A DNA stretch of 64,000 bases from Lateolabrax maculatus (Eukaryota > Chordata > Actinopteri > Acropomatiformes > Lateolabracidae), in NCBI GenBank assembly GCA_031216445.1, contig CM062198.1, positions 4,712,001-4,776,000 of the forward strand. The letters are read 5' to 3'. Position numbers and translations under genes: made by a program. A model generated the notes under the pieces. It was not told the DNA's origin. It searched no databases and was given only the letters and a program-made list of their open reading frames with translations. Below, one piece after another: positions 46,414 to 56,060 of this stretch; position 1 is the first letter of the stretch, and each line of letters begins with the position of its first letter.

Positions 46414-48183
46414 AAATATTATAAAATCATAGCAATCCATGAGATGTTTCACTGCATTTGTTCCTTAATTAATCTTCTGGTTATTGTGAGGTTCAAAATA
46501 GTGATTATATCAAAATTAATAAATGACTCAGTGTCTTTCAGATTTATATTAATATATAAAAAATGTGATAAAACAATTAAATAATAAATAATTATGTAAG
46601 TAATTACTATTGGCTTTTTCAAGTAGCTGAAACATAAAAAATGTAAAAATCGTGTTTGATTTCAGCTTGGGTGATCAGTCAGAATCTGTTCCATATGGAC
46701 TATGAATCTATTTTCATCACGTATTGTTGTGGAAGTTAAACTCCAGCCTGTTTAGACACTCTGCTCTGCTCTGACATGCAGTAATCTAACAGGGAATAGA
46801 CCACAACTGTTTCTCCTCCAACTGTTCAGCATTATTTACACGCACACACACACCGACACACACACACACACACACACACAAAGTGTACACACACAGGCAT
46901 GGGGCGAGCGTTTTGCTGCTACCGACACCACCACACAGACAGCTCAGCTAATTGTTACATTATGGCTGCAACAAAACATTAGGCTGCTCTTAAATTACAT
47001 TCCAATAGGCTGTGGCCAGCGGCCAGGAGGCTACAGGAGGCCAGGCTGTTCTGTTTCCCAAACTACAGACAGACAGACGGACAGACGGGTGGATGGAGGA
47101 CGGGTCCAGGTAGGGACTGGAGGCTGGCTCTCTCTCCTCTGATGCTTTGAATTACACTTTTTTCAGTTTATAGTCTTTAGGACAAAGGTGGAAGTAGTGT
47201 TCAGGACAGAATAACTGAACATAATAAAATCAGATTAAACTATAAAGTATAAAGTTCATAGAATTGATTAGAATGAATCAAAAGAAGGCAAAAGAAAAAT
47301 ACAGAGTATAATTTAAGAAAAGAGGATAAAATTGAGGAGAAAAATAGACATCATATACAACTGAGTAAGAAGCTTGACTTGTCTGTGGTGAAGTTACTGT
47401 TATTGTTTATTGGGAGTTGTCTCTGGATTCTTGGAAGGCATGTAAGGACAATCTCTGTCCACACTGACTGGGCAAAGACACTCTCATTTTGCTTTCTCCA
47501 TCAGTCACATGTAGGATTTCAAGTGCTTGAGAGCCACTCAAAGTTACAGAAATCTCAGAGTTCTGGAAACTTTTACCAAAAGCTGGTATCAAAGAACTAG
47601 TCAAACTTGGAATTGTGTTCACTTTTTCTTTGAACAGATAGTTCCTCATTTAAATCAAAATTTTGCCAAATTGTCTTTATTTAGACCTTTCTTGATGAGC
47701 TGCTAGTGTTAAGGAAACATTTCACATTTGATAACTTAGCTTGTTTTGCTAAATGAAAAAAAAAAGGCGGTTTGTGGAATAAGCTGAGTTTTAGTAATAG
47801 TTAGTATCAATGTCCCTGCCGCTAAGTGACAACTTGTAACAAGAAATTCCAAAGAAAATCTATTTTCTTCAGAATTTCTTGTTACAATCTGGATCAATCT
47901 GGAATCACAGCAAAACTAAAGTCAGCGTGTTTCTACTCATGTCTTGTCACACACAAAGTAGCAAATACACAAATGTAATCATAAAACACAAAACATCCAT
48001 AATGTCTCCTAATCTGTGCACCTCAAAATTAAAGTCCGCACTACTTCTGCCTGTCACTCCACTAAACTCTTTCCAGTTGTCTTAGTTAAACATATCCTGA
48101 TTATGCGTGCAGGTGGTGTGTGTGAGAAGAGCCGGAGCAGACAGAGAATAGCAGTGAAAAGCCGTTTCTCTTACCTCAGCCAT
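31487..48183 (-). CDS. bnc1: Basonuclin-1, complete gene in five coding exons (1077 aa)
   Basis: Joining 48183-48175, 39115-39013, 37228-36993, 35209-33132 and 32294-31487 on the minus strand gives one frame of 3,234 bases with consensus GT/AG sites. The product is a nuclear zinc-finger protein. It has an N-terminal Cys-rich module (CNCDSFKPGK...CENCKHGWVAH), the basonuclin-specific helical region (QVEIVHSNVVFD, LDRLFSVLKQEE, TLQQFLRFGETKSIVELMA), and three C2H2 finger pairs at about residues 373-419, 764-817 and 1010-1056. A nuclear localisation signal, PKKKSRKSSMPIK, lies at about 558-570. Residues typical of BNC1 rather than BNC2 include DWTLQDYIRGYVLQ, LANTPGTLPSLPLLSS and SNKGTFRAHYK. 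Human BNC1 has 994 residues; this one is longer, mainly through Gly/Ser/Glu-rich spacers. Basonuclins act in epithelial and germ cells, on rRNA and mRNA promoters. Confidence 0.95.
32295..33131 (-). other. bnc1: bnc1 intron 4 (837 bp, phase 2)
   Basis: Donor gtgagagg after AGAGACAG and acceptor ctacag. It interrupts zinc finger 4 between its cysteines and histidines. Nothing else recognised inside. Confidence 0.9.
33132..35209 (-). CDS. bnc1: bnc1 coding exon 4 (large exon)
   Basis: The acceptor is ctgtctgtag, and the exon begins in phase 0 with DVAGKVLDRWAIM. It runs for 692 codons and ends with the first two bases of Arg 809 at a gtgaga donor. It codes for the conserved helical segment, Ser/Gln-rich linkers, finger pair 1 (CNACEKTFYDKGTLKIHYN...CNMVFSSLRSRNRH), the FPNLKTVQPVLPFYRS block, the nuclear localisation signal, a long acidic linker, finger 3 and the cysteine half of finger 4. 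In all basonuclins one exon carries most of the protein, as here. Confidence 0.96.
35690..35727. repeat. (CA)n microsatellite in bnc1 intron 3
   Basis: About 18 uninterrupted CA units. Confidence 0.95.
36932..36980. repeat. (CA)n microsatellite beside bnc1 exon 3 donor
   Basis: About 24 CA units on the plus strand, so the transcript has (UG)n starting 12 bases into intron 3, after gugagcaguggg. Confidence 0.95.
36993..37228 (-). CDS. bnc1: bnc1 coding exon 3
   Basis: The acceptor is tgtattttag, and the first two bases complete Ala 38. The 78 codons that follow include LSKLKVHHMYQSSQVEIVH, SNVVFDICSLMLYGTQAIP, RLKILLDRLFSVLKQEE and DWTLQDYIRGYVLQ. The donor is CAG/gtgagc. This is the most conserved N-terminal region of basonuclins. 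Its wording matches BNC1 (DWTLQDYIRGYVLQ) over BNC2, where the segment differs at several positions. Confidence 0.96.
37229..39012 (-). other. bnc1: bnc1 intron 2 (1784 bp, phase 1)
   Basis: Donor CACG/gtgaga and acceptor tattttag. AT-rich, with no other feature recognised. Confidence 0.9.
39013..39115 (-). CDS. bnc1: bnc1 coding exon 2
   Basis: The acceptor is ttgtgttaacag. The exon reads AICCTLVNCNCDSFKPGK, then a basic LKRRQ and CENCKHGWVAH. The Cys pattern (CC...CxC...CxxC) is the small N-terminal Cys-rich module shared by BNC1 and BNC2. The exon ends with the first base of Ala 38 at the gtgaga donor. Confidence 0.95.
39861..39898. repeat. (CA)n microsatellite
   Basis: About 19 CA units in bnc1 intron 1. 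Confidence 0.95.
40820..40893. repeat. (CA)n microsatellite, longest in window
   Basis: About 37 uninterrupted CA units in bnc1 intron 1, followed by an (AGA)n run at 40963-40981. Confidence 0.95.
43428..43692. mobile_element. MITE-like repeat with short terminal inverted repeats
   Basis: It begins cacccttta and ends taaagggtg, which are exact inverted 9-mers. The interior is AT-rich with tandem 'ttaataaa' words. It resembles an abundant non-autonomous fish DNA transposon with cattaataaatggtttatta inside. No coding sequence. Confidence 0.55.
43707..43985. mobile_element. hAT-like non-autonomous repeat, degenerate copy
   Basis: ttgattagtcgattagtcaa at one end and caatcaacagataaattgat at the other, with ttccagcttcttggatgtca inside, match a very common teleost repeat. 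A fuller copy is at 49883-50172. The copy sits directly against the MITE at 43428-43692. Confidence 0.6.
44453..44482. repeat. (GT)n microsatellite
   Basis: About 14 GT units in bnc1 intron 1. Confidence 0.93.
45069..45137. repeat. (CA)n microsatellite, one interruption
   Basis: About 34 CA units broken once by CCCA near 45108. Confidence 0.95.
45729..45775. repeat. (CA)n microsatellite
   Basis: About 23 CA units in bnc1 intron 1. Confidence 0.95.
46377..46411. repeat. (TA)n microsatellite
   Basis: About 17 TA units in an AT-rich part of bnc1 intron 1. Confidence 0.93.
46843..46881. repeat. (CA)n microsatellite, interrupted
   Basis: CA units with one CG and one CACCGA break, in bnc1 intron 1. 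Confidence 0.9.
48175..48183 (-). CDS. bnc1: bnc1 coding exon 1 (start codon, 3 codons)
   Basis: The exon codes only ATG GCT GAG (MAE) before the donor gtaaga. MAE followed by AI-CCTL matches the known MAEAI start of BNC1. Six bases further upstream another in-frame ATG (48187-48189) would add Met-Thr. It is preceded directly by an in-frame TAA and has a T at -3, whereas the chosen ATG has A at -3 and G at +4. The second ATG is therefore the better start. The 5' UTR extends to higher coordinates. Confidence 0.88.
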
Positions 48184-48750
48184 TGTCATTTAGTCGGATG
48201 TTTCCAAGGATACCGTGGAGTTTGCCATTCCCCGCGAGTCCCACAAAACAACTGGCTCCAACTCTCCTGTTCGCACAAGTACTAACGCAAAAGAGCCATC
48301 ACACCCAGCAGCATCTCCTTCAACAACACAGACACACATGTACTCTGCTTCTCTGTCTTTTCACACACACACACACACTGAGCCACCAGCACTCACTCCA
48401 CAGAAAAAGAGAGGAAGTAGTCACTGTGCTTTTACTCTCACTGCACAGAGCCACACACACACGCACACGCCTCCTCTACTTTCTCTCCCCTAATGTTGCC
48501 GCGGACTGGCTCTAAACTACTCAAGATGTTCGGTGTGTGTGTGTGTGTTGAAACTGGGCACAGGGGATTGGAATGAGATCCTCCCACTCAGCATTCTCAC
48601 CTCAGGAGCTGCCTTCTCCCTCCCTAGCCTGCACACACACACAACACACACACTTGCGTGCACACATAGAGGTGTGCATGCTCTTTCACGCGCGCGCGCA
48701 CACACACACACACACGCGCACGCGCGCGCGCACACACACGTCTACCCCCT
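48184..48750 (-). promoter_or_regulatory. bnc1: bnc1 5' UTR and proximal promoter region
   Basis: Sequence directly upstream of the bnc1 start, with scattered CpG, short CA tracts at 48362-48378 and GT at 48533-48549, and the alternating CA/CG tract at 48687-48741. No clear TATA box was found, and the start site cannot be placed from sequence alone. Confidence 0.45.
48687..48741. repeat. Alternating (CG)/(CA) tract, Z-DNA-prone
   Basis: Fifty-five bases alternate strictly between pyrimidine and purine: a CACG start, then CG, CA, CG and CA blocks. It lies about 0.5 kb upstream of the bnc1 start codon. Confidence 0.92.
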
Positions 48751-49882
48751 CAGAGTCACAGGGCAGTCCCCTCACAGCTGGCTGGAAGAGGGCATGACAC
48801 TCATCTTTCACAGAGATTTGATCAAAAGGAATCACAAAGGCTGGAGGCTCTCCTAATGCAGTCAGGGGAGACTCTCCCTCTCTTCCCTTCTCTCTCTCTC
48901 CCCGTCTGAGTAATGCCCTAAATCAACGCTGCCCCTCTCGGTGCACACAGCCCTGTGTGTGTGTCTGGATTCACCTTAACACAGCCCTGTGAACAGCCTC
49001 CATAACAAGTTATGCCTTGTGCCGTCAGGAATGTGTCGGTGTCTGTGTTGAGTGTTTCTCGGGAGGAGGGGGACTTCACACATGACAAAAACCAAATCTC
49101 TGTTATCCTTAGGAATAGGTGTACCTCGGGTTGGGTACCAGACCTGAACACTTTTTTGGTACTGACTGTCCATAGCACTGGGTATTGAAAAAGCTGGCAT
49201 TTAATATATCTGGTCAGATTTGTAACCTTGTTTAATTATTTTTTAGAAGGTTTGTCAGTTTTAGACTAATTTATTCAGGGAGTACAACAGTATTTGAGAA
49301 CTTGGATAACATTTCAAAACTTTGAAACTTTTGTTTTTTAAATCAAAGTAAGGTGCCGAAAAAAAGGACTGCTCAAGTATCAGTATTTGAACCTCAGGTA
49401 TCATATTGGCACTTGTAATGAAAAAATTACAAACGCCCAGCCCTTCTGTAACAGCTAAATACAGGTGACAAATTACAGTTCCCGCAGTAGCAAACGAGGC
49501 ATATGTTTAGCGGGCAGTGAAGAGTTTCACATATATCGACATTAAATGTAGAAACTACAAAGGGCGGATCGTTTTTTTTTTACGACAGCATGCTATTAAC
49601 TATTAAATCTATATTAAAACACAAAGGGAGTTATGCCACATTAATGTAATGGGATGGAGGGTAGAGACGGGAAAGGTTCACATCATCAGACAACTCAAGA
49701 CAGTTGTATGATTGTGAGTTGGTCATGTGAGGATTAAAAATACTGTGCAATGACAATTTAGCACTACAATATAGATAGGTAGACTGTGGTTGACATGAGG
49801 CATTCATGTTTTTTGGACGCTTCAGGCACTTCCGTATTATTAAGCTCCAAATCAGATATATTGGAGCTTTCAGGAAAGTCTC

Positions 49883-50172
49883 AGTAGGGCTGCAACTAAC
49901 GATTACTTTCATTATTCATTAATCTACCAATTATTTGCTTGTTTAATCGTTTGGTCTATAATTTGTTAGAAAATAGTAAAACATGCTCATTGTAGGTTCC
50001 ACAGCCCAAGGTGGTATCTTCAAATAGCTTTTTTTGTCTGACCAACAGTTCAAAACATTAGACAAAGAATAGCCACAAATCCTCATAACTCAGACGCTGG
50101 AACAAAGATTAATTTATTAAAATAGTACCAACTTATTTTTCTGTCAATCAACTAATCATTTCAGCTCTAAAC
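49883..50172. mobile_element. hAT-like non-autonomous DNA transposon copy
   Basis: Starts tagggctgcaactaacgatt and ends taatcatttcagctcta. The two ends are imperfect inverted repeats of each other (TAGGGCTG.AA against TAGAGCTGAAA). This is one of the most common teleost repeats. It has no coding sequence and must have moved with a transposase supplied elsewhere. Confidence 0.7.
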
Positions 50173-50869
50173 TTAAGTTTCTCATTTACAACCACAACTT
50201 GAATGTTGACATGGACACGATTTACATGTTCAAAACAGGTAACGGCAAAATGACACAAACACATTAGAGAAGAGCTGTAAAGCATTGACACTACTGCAGT
50301 GCTGATGGTGAAAAAGGGCCGCCACTCAATATCAAGAAAAAATTCCTAAATGTTTTCTACAAACGATGATTCTACTTAATTTATGGTAAATTCATATTTT
50401 GGATAGCTGAATAGCCTCTTCAAGATCAAAAAATCAAAAGAGTTATGGAGTTATGGTTTCCACCCCTTATACCTTCTGCTTCTGTGTCTTGTTTCTTTCC
50501 TTTTCTTCATCCTTCTTCACCCTCTGTGGCGGATTGAAAGCTCTGATGATTTTAGCCATTAGAAGCGTCTGCTAATCCACAAATTACACAGCAAGTTTAA
50601 ACAGGAAAACCTGGCCTGCTCTACCTGTGACAAGATAAGTGAGGAAGGGAGGGTGGGAGTGGGAGGATGCCACCAGGTTCAGACACACTTCATAGGTCCA
50701 GTAAACCAAAGTGCAAAACGGACTTTCCTTCTTTTTCCTTCTTTTAAAAAACCCTAATTTGTGTGGAGACTATCAATGGAGCACTCTGCCTTTCCCAGCA
50801 ATTCACTGCACCACATTTATATCGTTTAACAGCTTGTGTAATCTATTTTTTCAACTTTTTCCCACTGAA

Positions 50870-51040
50870 GCAGTGGGGGATTCGGTGCCTTGCTCAAAGG
50901 TAACTTAACTGAAGCGATGTAGGGAGGGAAGAGTATTACTCATCCACTTTCCCCACCCACATTCTCCCAGTGAAGAACTCATCCTGACAACCCTCCAATC
51001 ACAAAGCCACTTCTCTAACCTCTAGGCAAGCAACACCCCC
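50870..51040 (+). repeat. Teleost dispersed repeat, degenerate
   Basis: The segment with ggtgccttgctcaaagg, then ccctccaatcacaaagccac and ttctctaacctctaggcaa, matches a common fish repeat. The intact form has 'cttgctcaagggcac' and 'aaccgctaggccac'. Confidence 0.5.
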
Positions 51041-51837
51041 TGACTTGACATTCAAAAATTTGCCAAACAGCCTTGCTAACTGATAAAAATGCAGCTAATG
51101 GCCCTTGAAGTTGGACATTAAAACTGCATTACTTTCCACAGGAGATCAAAGCTGTTCTTATTCGTGAAAAGCCCAAAATGTTATGAGGTTACATATATGG
51201 ATAAGAGACATCCCGTCAAGGCATGTAACGCAAGGTTGGAAAGCCCTCCACTTCCCGGCGGCTGTCCAGGCAAGCAGATCTGCTTACCGGCCTTGTATTT
51301 ATTCCATACCTAGGGGATGCATACCAAACACAGCCCCAGACCTGGCCTGGATTAGGTCTGCACTGCTTGTCAGATTGCTGCTCCCTGGGCTGGAGCACTG
51401 CAGACGTATTTGCGCCCCGGGGGCTGAACGTAGAAGCTGCAGCTAAAACCACAGCAAAATTCCATGTGCAGCAGAACAGGTCACGCTGCCTACTTACATG
51501 TCTGTCATTAGCCTTCCTGCAGGGAAGAGCGAAAGGGGCTTGAGTACTTGAGCAGATGAGCAGCTTTAGGATAGCATTACACACTCTTTAACACTGTCTT
51601 TATTTGATGAAGCCTATGAAAATACTGCTAGTGTGTACACTTGCACTCAGTTATTATTGGTTTAATGATATATTTGGCTGATTGGGCCTTTCAGATATGT
51701 CACTTACATGTGATATAAATGATTTAAGGAGCCACATGAAAGAATTTCATGGCATTGTTTTATTGTTTTACCTTTCCATGATGACTGAAATGCTGTTACA
51801 ACCCAAAGACAAATACAATCACAGGGGAGTTCTAATA

Positions 51838-52320
51838 ATAAGGGCCCGAGCGCCAAACTGGCGTGAAGCCCTATTGAAATGCAAGGAATTATTATTATTA
51901 TTATTATTTTTTGTCCAAATGAATTCCATTTTTGAGGGACTTAACATGCATGAAAAGTCATGAAACTTTGCACATGCTTCAGAACTGGTAAAACATTTGA
52001 TATTTTAATGGTCTTGGACATGGGCGAAGAAAAATTGCTCCATAGCGCTCCCTACAGGTCGCTAAAATTAAGCCCCTCACATTTGTTTGACCTACACGCA
52101 TGAAATTTGGTAGGCACATGTAACATACCAAGACTCACAGAAAAGTCTCTTGGTGACATGATCTGATATCTAATTTCAGTACAAAATCTGATAATCTTAA
52201 GCACCGATACTGGCCTAAGTCATGTTTATATGGGGGAGGAAGTTTATTGATGTACACATAAAGATGAATTTGAACTTAATAATTACAATTGAAGCTGCAA
52301 GCACTGGTGATTATCTGACT
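51838..52320 (+). repeat. Teleost dispersed repeat ('gggcccgagc' family)
   Basis: Begins ataagggcccgagcgccaaa, with ccctattgaaatgcaagga, a (TTA)n tract, ttttgagggacttaacatgc, catgaaactttgcacatgc and a tagcgctccctacaggt block. It closes near attgaagctgcaagcactgg. This is a widespread fish repeat of unclear class. Confidence 0.65.
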
Positions 52321-52489
52321 CCATGGAGACCATACCATTGCTAGTATTTTCGTTTTAGTACATCTTATTAGTACCAGAATAATCACATTTGATCCATTTG
52401 AAGTTCAGCCACAGTGCACATTGTTTTAAATTGTACTGGCTATTATCTCACCTTGCTAACTACTGTATCATGCAGAACCTGCCTCAACA

Positions 52490-52825
52490 CAGACACACTT
52501 CAAGGGAAGTTGTTATATATGTTTTGGGTGTGTCTGTGTGTGTGTGTGGGCGAGTATTACTAATGTTGTGGGGACATAAAACTGTTTACACAGTCACATT
52601 GTGGGGACTCGCCTTCCTTATGGGGAGAAAATGCAAGTAACATACCCTAACCTTAACATAAATCATTAAATTTTTAGATAAAGACTGGGTTTAAGTTTAG
52701 GTTTAGGTCAAGATTAGGGTTAGGATTAGGGCTAGGTTTAGGCAAGTGGTCATGGTTTGGGTTAGGGTAAGTCTCCAGGGAATAAATGCAAGTCAATATA
52801 ATGTCCTCAAAAGTGATGGAAACAC

Positions 52826-52861
<36 letters not shown>

Positions 52862-52862
52862 A
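52490..52862 (+). repeat. Teleost dispersed repeat with TTAGGG-like core and GT flanks
   Basis: Flanked by GT tracts (52527-52547 and 52831-52862), with ttgtggggac, cagtcacattgtggggact and a stretch (52690-52770) of ggtttaggt, ttagggttaggattaggg units. This is a known abundant fish repeat with degenerate telomere-like units, not a true telomere. Confidence 0.65.
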
Positions 52863-54615
52863 TGCCACACGTGTCATCTAAGTGTTGGCCTGCCTTTCCT
52901 CACTTTAGTTGACAGTAAAAAAGGCCAAAAGGGGAGCTATTACCTCCCAGTTCCCTGCAAACTGTCCGTACCAGACTCCAGCCACCGCGCCAAATGGCCC
53001 GAGGTTACCTGTCGTTCCATGCCATTATTCAATACAGACACTCTCACTGGCTCACTGTAAATCACACAAAGAGCAGAAAGACACCAATATCTGCTATAAA
53101 ATGAGAGGCAAGGGATCTAAGCTGGTGAAAGAATTTGGTGTGGGACAGGACTTTTGGCAGCATGGAAATCACAATCGTGTATTACAACATTATAGGACTC
53201 ATTTGTTTACTCTTGCCCATGTGGTTACACGGTATGTAATGCAGTCACGCAACAGTGTGTTTGTGATTATTTTTAAAGGAGATGGAAAAAGATGTGACAA
53301 GAAAAAGGTGAGGCGAGCGCTTTCACCATGCTGCATGAGGGGAGGTCAGGACTGCTCATATGTGTGGGAGGCGCAGGGCTTTCATAGAGATTGGTTTTAT
53401 ATAAAACAACATTAGTGAAAGCAGAGCTGGCCACTGAGTGCACTTCAAATGTTAAAAGAAGACCACAGGATATTAGTGCCTACTATGAGTATATTCTTCT
53501 CTCTTTAGTTAGTGAGTAAAGTGTGGAGGACATAGAAGTAAAAATAAATGGGGGTGATACTGATGGTACCAAGCACAGCGCACACATGGCAAATGATAAA
53601 CAAAGACACACGAAGCAAGGCTTGGATGTCAGTTTTAAAGTTTCTGATTAGATTTAAAATGCAAGATTCTTATTTGTCTCCATCTTTTCAGCATTCACTG
53701 CTGTGGTGCTTCTGCACTTCCCAGAAATCACTTGACAGTCAGTGTGTCCAGTACAAGCCCCTGGGAGCTGGGTTGTGAAGCGATTTTGGCGTAGCGGCTG
53801 CATGGGATATTGAAAGTTCTGTGTTCATCACGTGATGCACGCAGGCCCAAAAAGCATTCTCCCCACACAATCATTGGAAAGAGAGCGGCTGTACGGTGAA
53901 TACATTTTTCTGAGCGTCACCCATGAAATGACTCTTTTTTTCATCTGAATTGGATCTAATTGGTCCAATAACAAAAGTGTAGAAAACCCATCTGATGAAA
54001 TTATTTTATCCGATTCATGTGTGCAGGGAGCCAACGGGCCAACAGCTGGCTCGGCTGGAAGAGGACTCCAGTGCACATTCTCTGTGGACATGTGAACCAC
54101 AGCACATACTGTTGTGTAAGGTTATGCCTGAAGGCTGGATATTTTAGTCATTTGTGTGAACAAGCTTGTGTTGTGTGAAACCTAAATACTGAGCAAGCTA
54201 AGTAGCTGGCTAGTAGTTCTAAGCTGCTCAGTGCACTGTAAAGATAAAAGCCCTTTAAACATAAACACCAGTTAACACAATTACAGTAGTGGCAGGAAGA
54301 ATGAGCACAGCAGTGCAGACAAGCCTCCTTTAAACTCAATCTGGGATTGATCATCTGTGGGAAGCTCAATAGGAAATACTTCTAATCTATTGTTGTACAA
54401 CTACTGACAGTGTTGGAAACCACAGACCATACTACATTCCCACTTTAACTGCAACTGCCATGTATCTGTCAGACGTACTTCCAATGAGGCCATTAAACAT
54501 ATGAGTCACCATTAAATGTTACTTTCCACCCAGTGGTGAGAATCACATGTAGGGTCCTCTGTGATGGGGACGTTCTCCAACATGGCTCATCTCAGTTTAT
54601 AAGTCTACAGCAGAG

Positions 54616-54616
<1 letters not shown>

Positions 54617-54670
<54 letters not shown>

Positions 54671-54677
54671 GGGGGGG
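54617..54677. repeat. (TG)n followed by 24 G
   Basis: About 19 TG units run straight into an uninterrupted run of 24 G (54654-54677). It is the longest G run in the window. Confidence 0.95.
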
Positions 54678-55069
54678 TCTGGCCCATATGAGGGAAGCTG
54701 ATGGGAACCAGCTGCCTGTCTGCCACTGAAATGGTGTGAAGACATCCTTCCAAAGGACACGCTGGACACACCTGCAGGTAAAGGCATTAGCAGGAACAAA
54801 AACAGCTCAGCAGCTCTGCTCTTTTACACACACACTACACACACTCTACATCAATGCTGCTGTAAACCGATGAGACAAGCAGCATTCCTCTGAAGAAATG
54901 TATGTCCTTCAGTGGAGAGTAATAACAGGTAGTACTTCATTTCAAATGGTGCTCATCAGTCTTGAGACCTGCACTACATGATATCATATCAATAAACATT
55001 CATATAAATAAAGATGAACACTTCATGGGGGAACTACTGGATGTAACTGATGAAGTGATACAAAATAGG

Positions 55070-55170
55070 GCTGGCACAAACCTTTTTTTGGATTATTGAT
55101 TAATCTGTCAATTTCTGTCTTTTAGTCTTAAAAAAGTCCTCACAATTGCCCATGAATTGATTGTTTCAAA
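55070..55170. repeat. hAT-like repeat, short degenerate copy
   Basis: aatagggctggcacaaacct followed by ttattgattaatctgtcaat resembles the end of the repeat at 49883. Only one end is present. Confidence 0.4.
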
Positions 55171-55749
55171 ACCTTATAAGTGATACAGTTTATCTTAACA
55201 TAAGAAATGGTTGTTACTGTATTAATGCTTCTTGTCATTCATTATCATTCATCTCCCTCCTGATTGGTGAAACGTTACCCTGCACCACCAAACATCTCTC
55301 TTCTTCAGAAGCTGATTTAGCTGCACTAACAAAGCATTCAGTAATGTTATGTGTCTGCCAGTAATGTTAGCTAATGTTACCAGTTCTTGGAAGGAAAAAA
55401 TGACACTGATTTTAGGACTAAATTCATCTACAGGCCAACTGGCAATTAGATAAGAAGTGGCAACAAACCACAAAAACATACAGTACAGCCAACATTTATA
55501 AAAAGGAAAGCAACTTTAACATAGCATTACCATTTGAGAATGACAACAGGATGTATTAAAGGGAGTGACTGAGAGTGTAGTGTAAAAAAATGTGGACAGT
55601 GTCCCTTTATGATAACCTTTCTATAGAAGAGAACCTCATCTATAACCATGGTACACATCAAACATGGTGACAGCTGTAGAATCAGAAAGCTTAAAAGACA
55701 TTTAAGTTAAAAATACACAATAATAAACATTAAAAACCTAAACTTTACC

Positions 55750-56060
55750 GACAACCAGACTAAAGTGTTGTTAGTTTCTGTTTACTAAACTAACAACAGT
55801 TTAAAGCATTTTATAAATGCGTTTCATAAGCAAGACATTTCATTTAGCATTTTTAGCATTCATTAACTGATTATACTACAGGCTGCTTCACAAGAAAGAA
55901 TTATAAATTCAACTTATAATAATATAACCAATAAATTCTTAATATATCTTTGTCTACGTCTACTTACAACTACATTAGTGTGTTATAAAGCCCTTATTCA
56001 TTGATTATATACTGTTTATAAATGCTAAGTAGGGGGGGTTAAAACAAAGTGTTACCAATT
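55750..56060. repeat. AT-rich dispersed repeat (ending aaaacaaagtgttacc)
   Basis: The 3' end, aaaacaaagtgttacc, with 'gttataaagcccttattcat' and 'ctgtttataaatgctaagta' inside, resembles a common AT-rich fish repeat related in style to the MITE at 43428. Its start is uncertain. Confidence 0.4.

Larger units (their letters stand above)
39116..48174 (-). other. bnc1: bnc1 intron 1 (9,059 bp) rich in microsatellites
   Basis: Donor GAG/gtaaga and acceptor gttaacag. It holds at least seven CA/GT tracts (39861-39898, 40820-40893, 44453-44482, 45069-45137, 45729-45775, 46012-46030, 46843-46881) and a (TA)n at 46377-46411. Two small transposon-like repeats lie at 43428-43985. Stretches with homeobox-type ATTA sites (40640-40760, 40915-40960, 42840-43080) look less random and may be regulatory. 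No coding exon seen. Confidence 0.85.

Noticed and set aside
31487..48183. Assignment of the zinc-finger gene to bnc2
   Set aside because: Key segments (DWTLQDYIRGYVLQ, ANTPGTLPSLPLLSS, SNKGTFRAHYK, SQTSVIF) follow BNC1, and the neighbour is sh3gl3, not sh3gl2.
39780..48856. Open frames rich in His-Thr or Cys-Val repeats
   Set aside because: They are translations of CA/GT microsatellites, not proteins.
52909..53415. 168-codon plus-strand open frame
   Set aside because: No recognisable domain, no splice context and mixed composition; it could arise by chance. A protein search would settle it.
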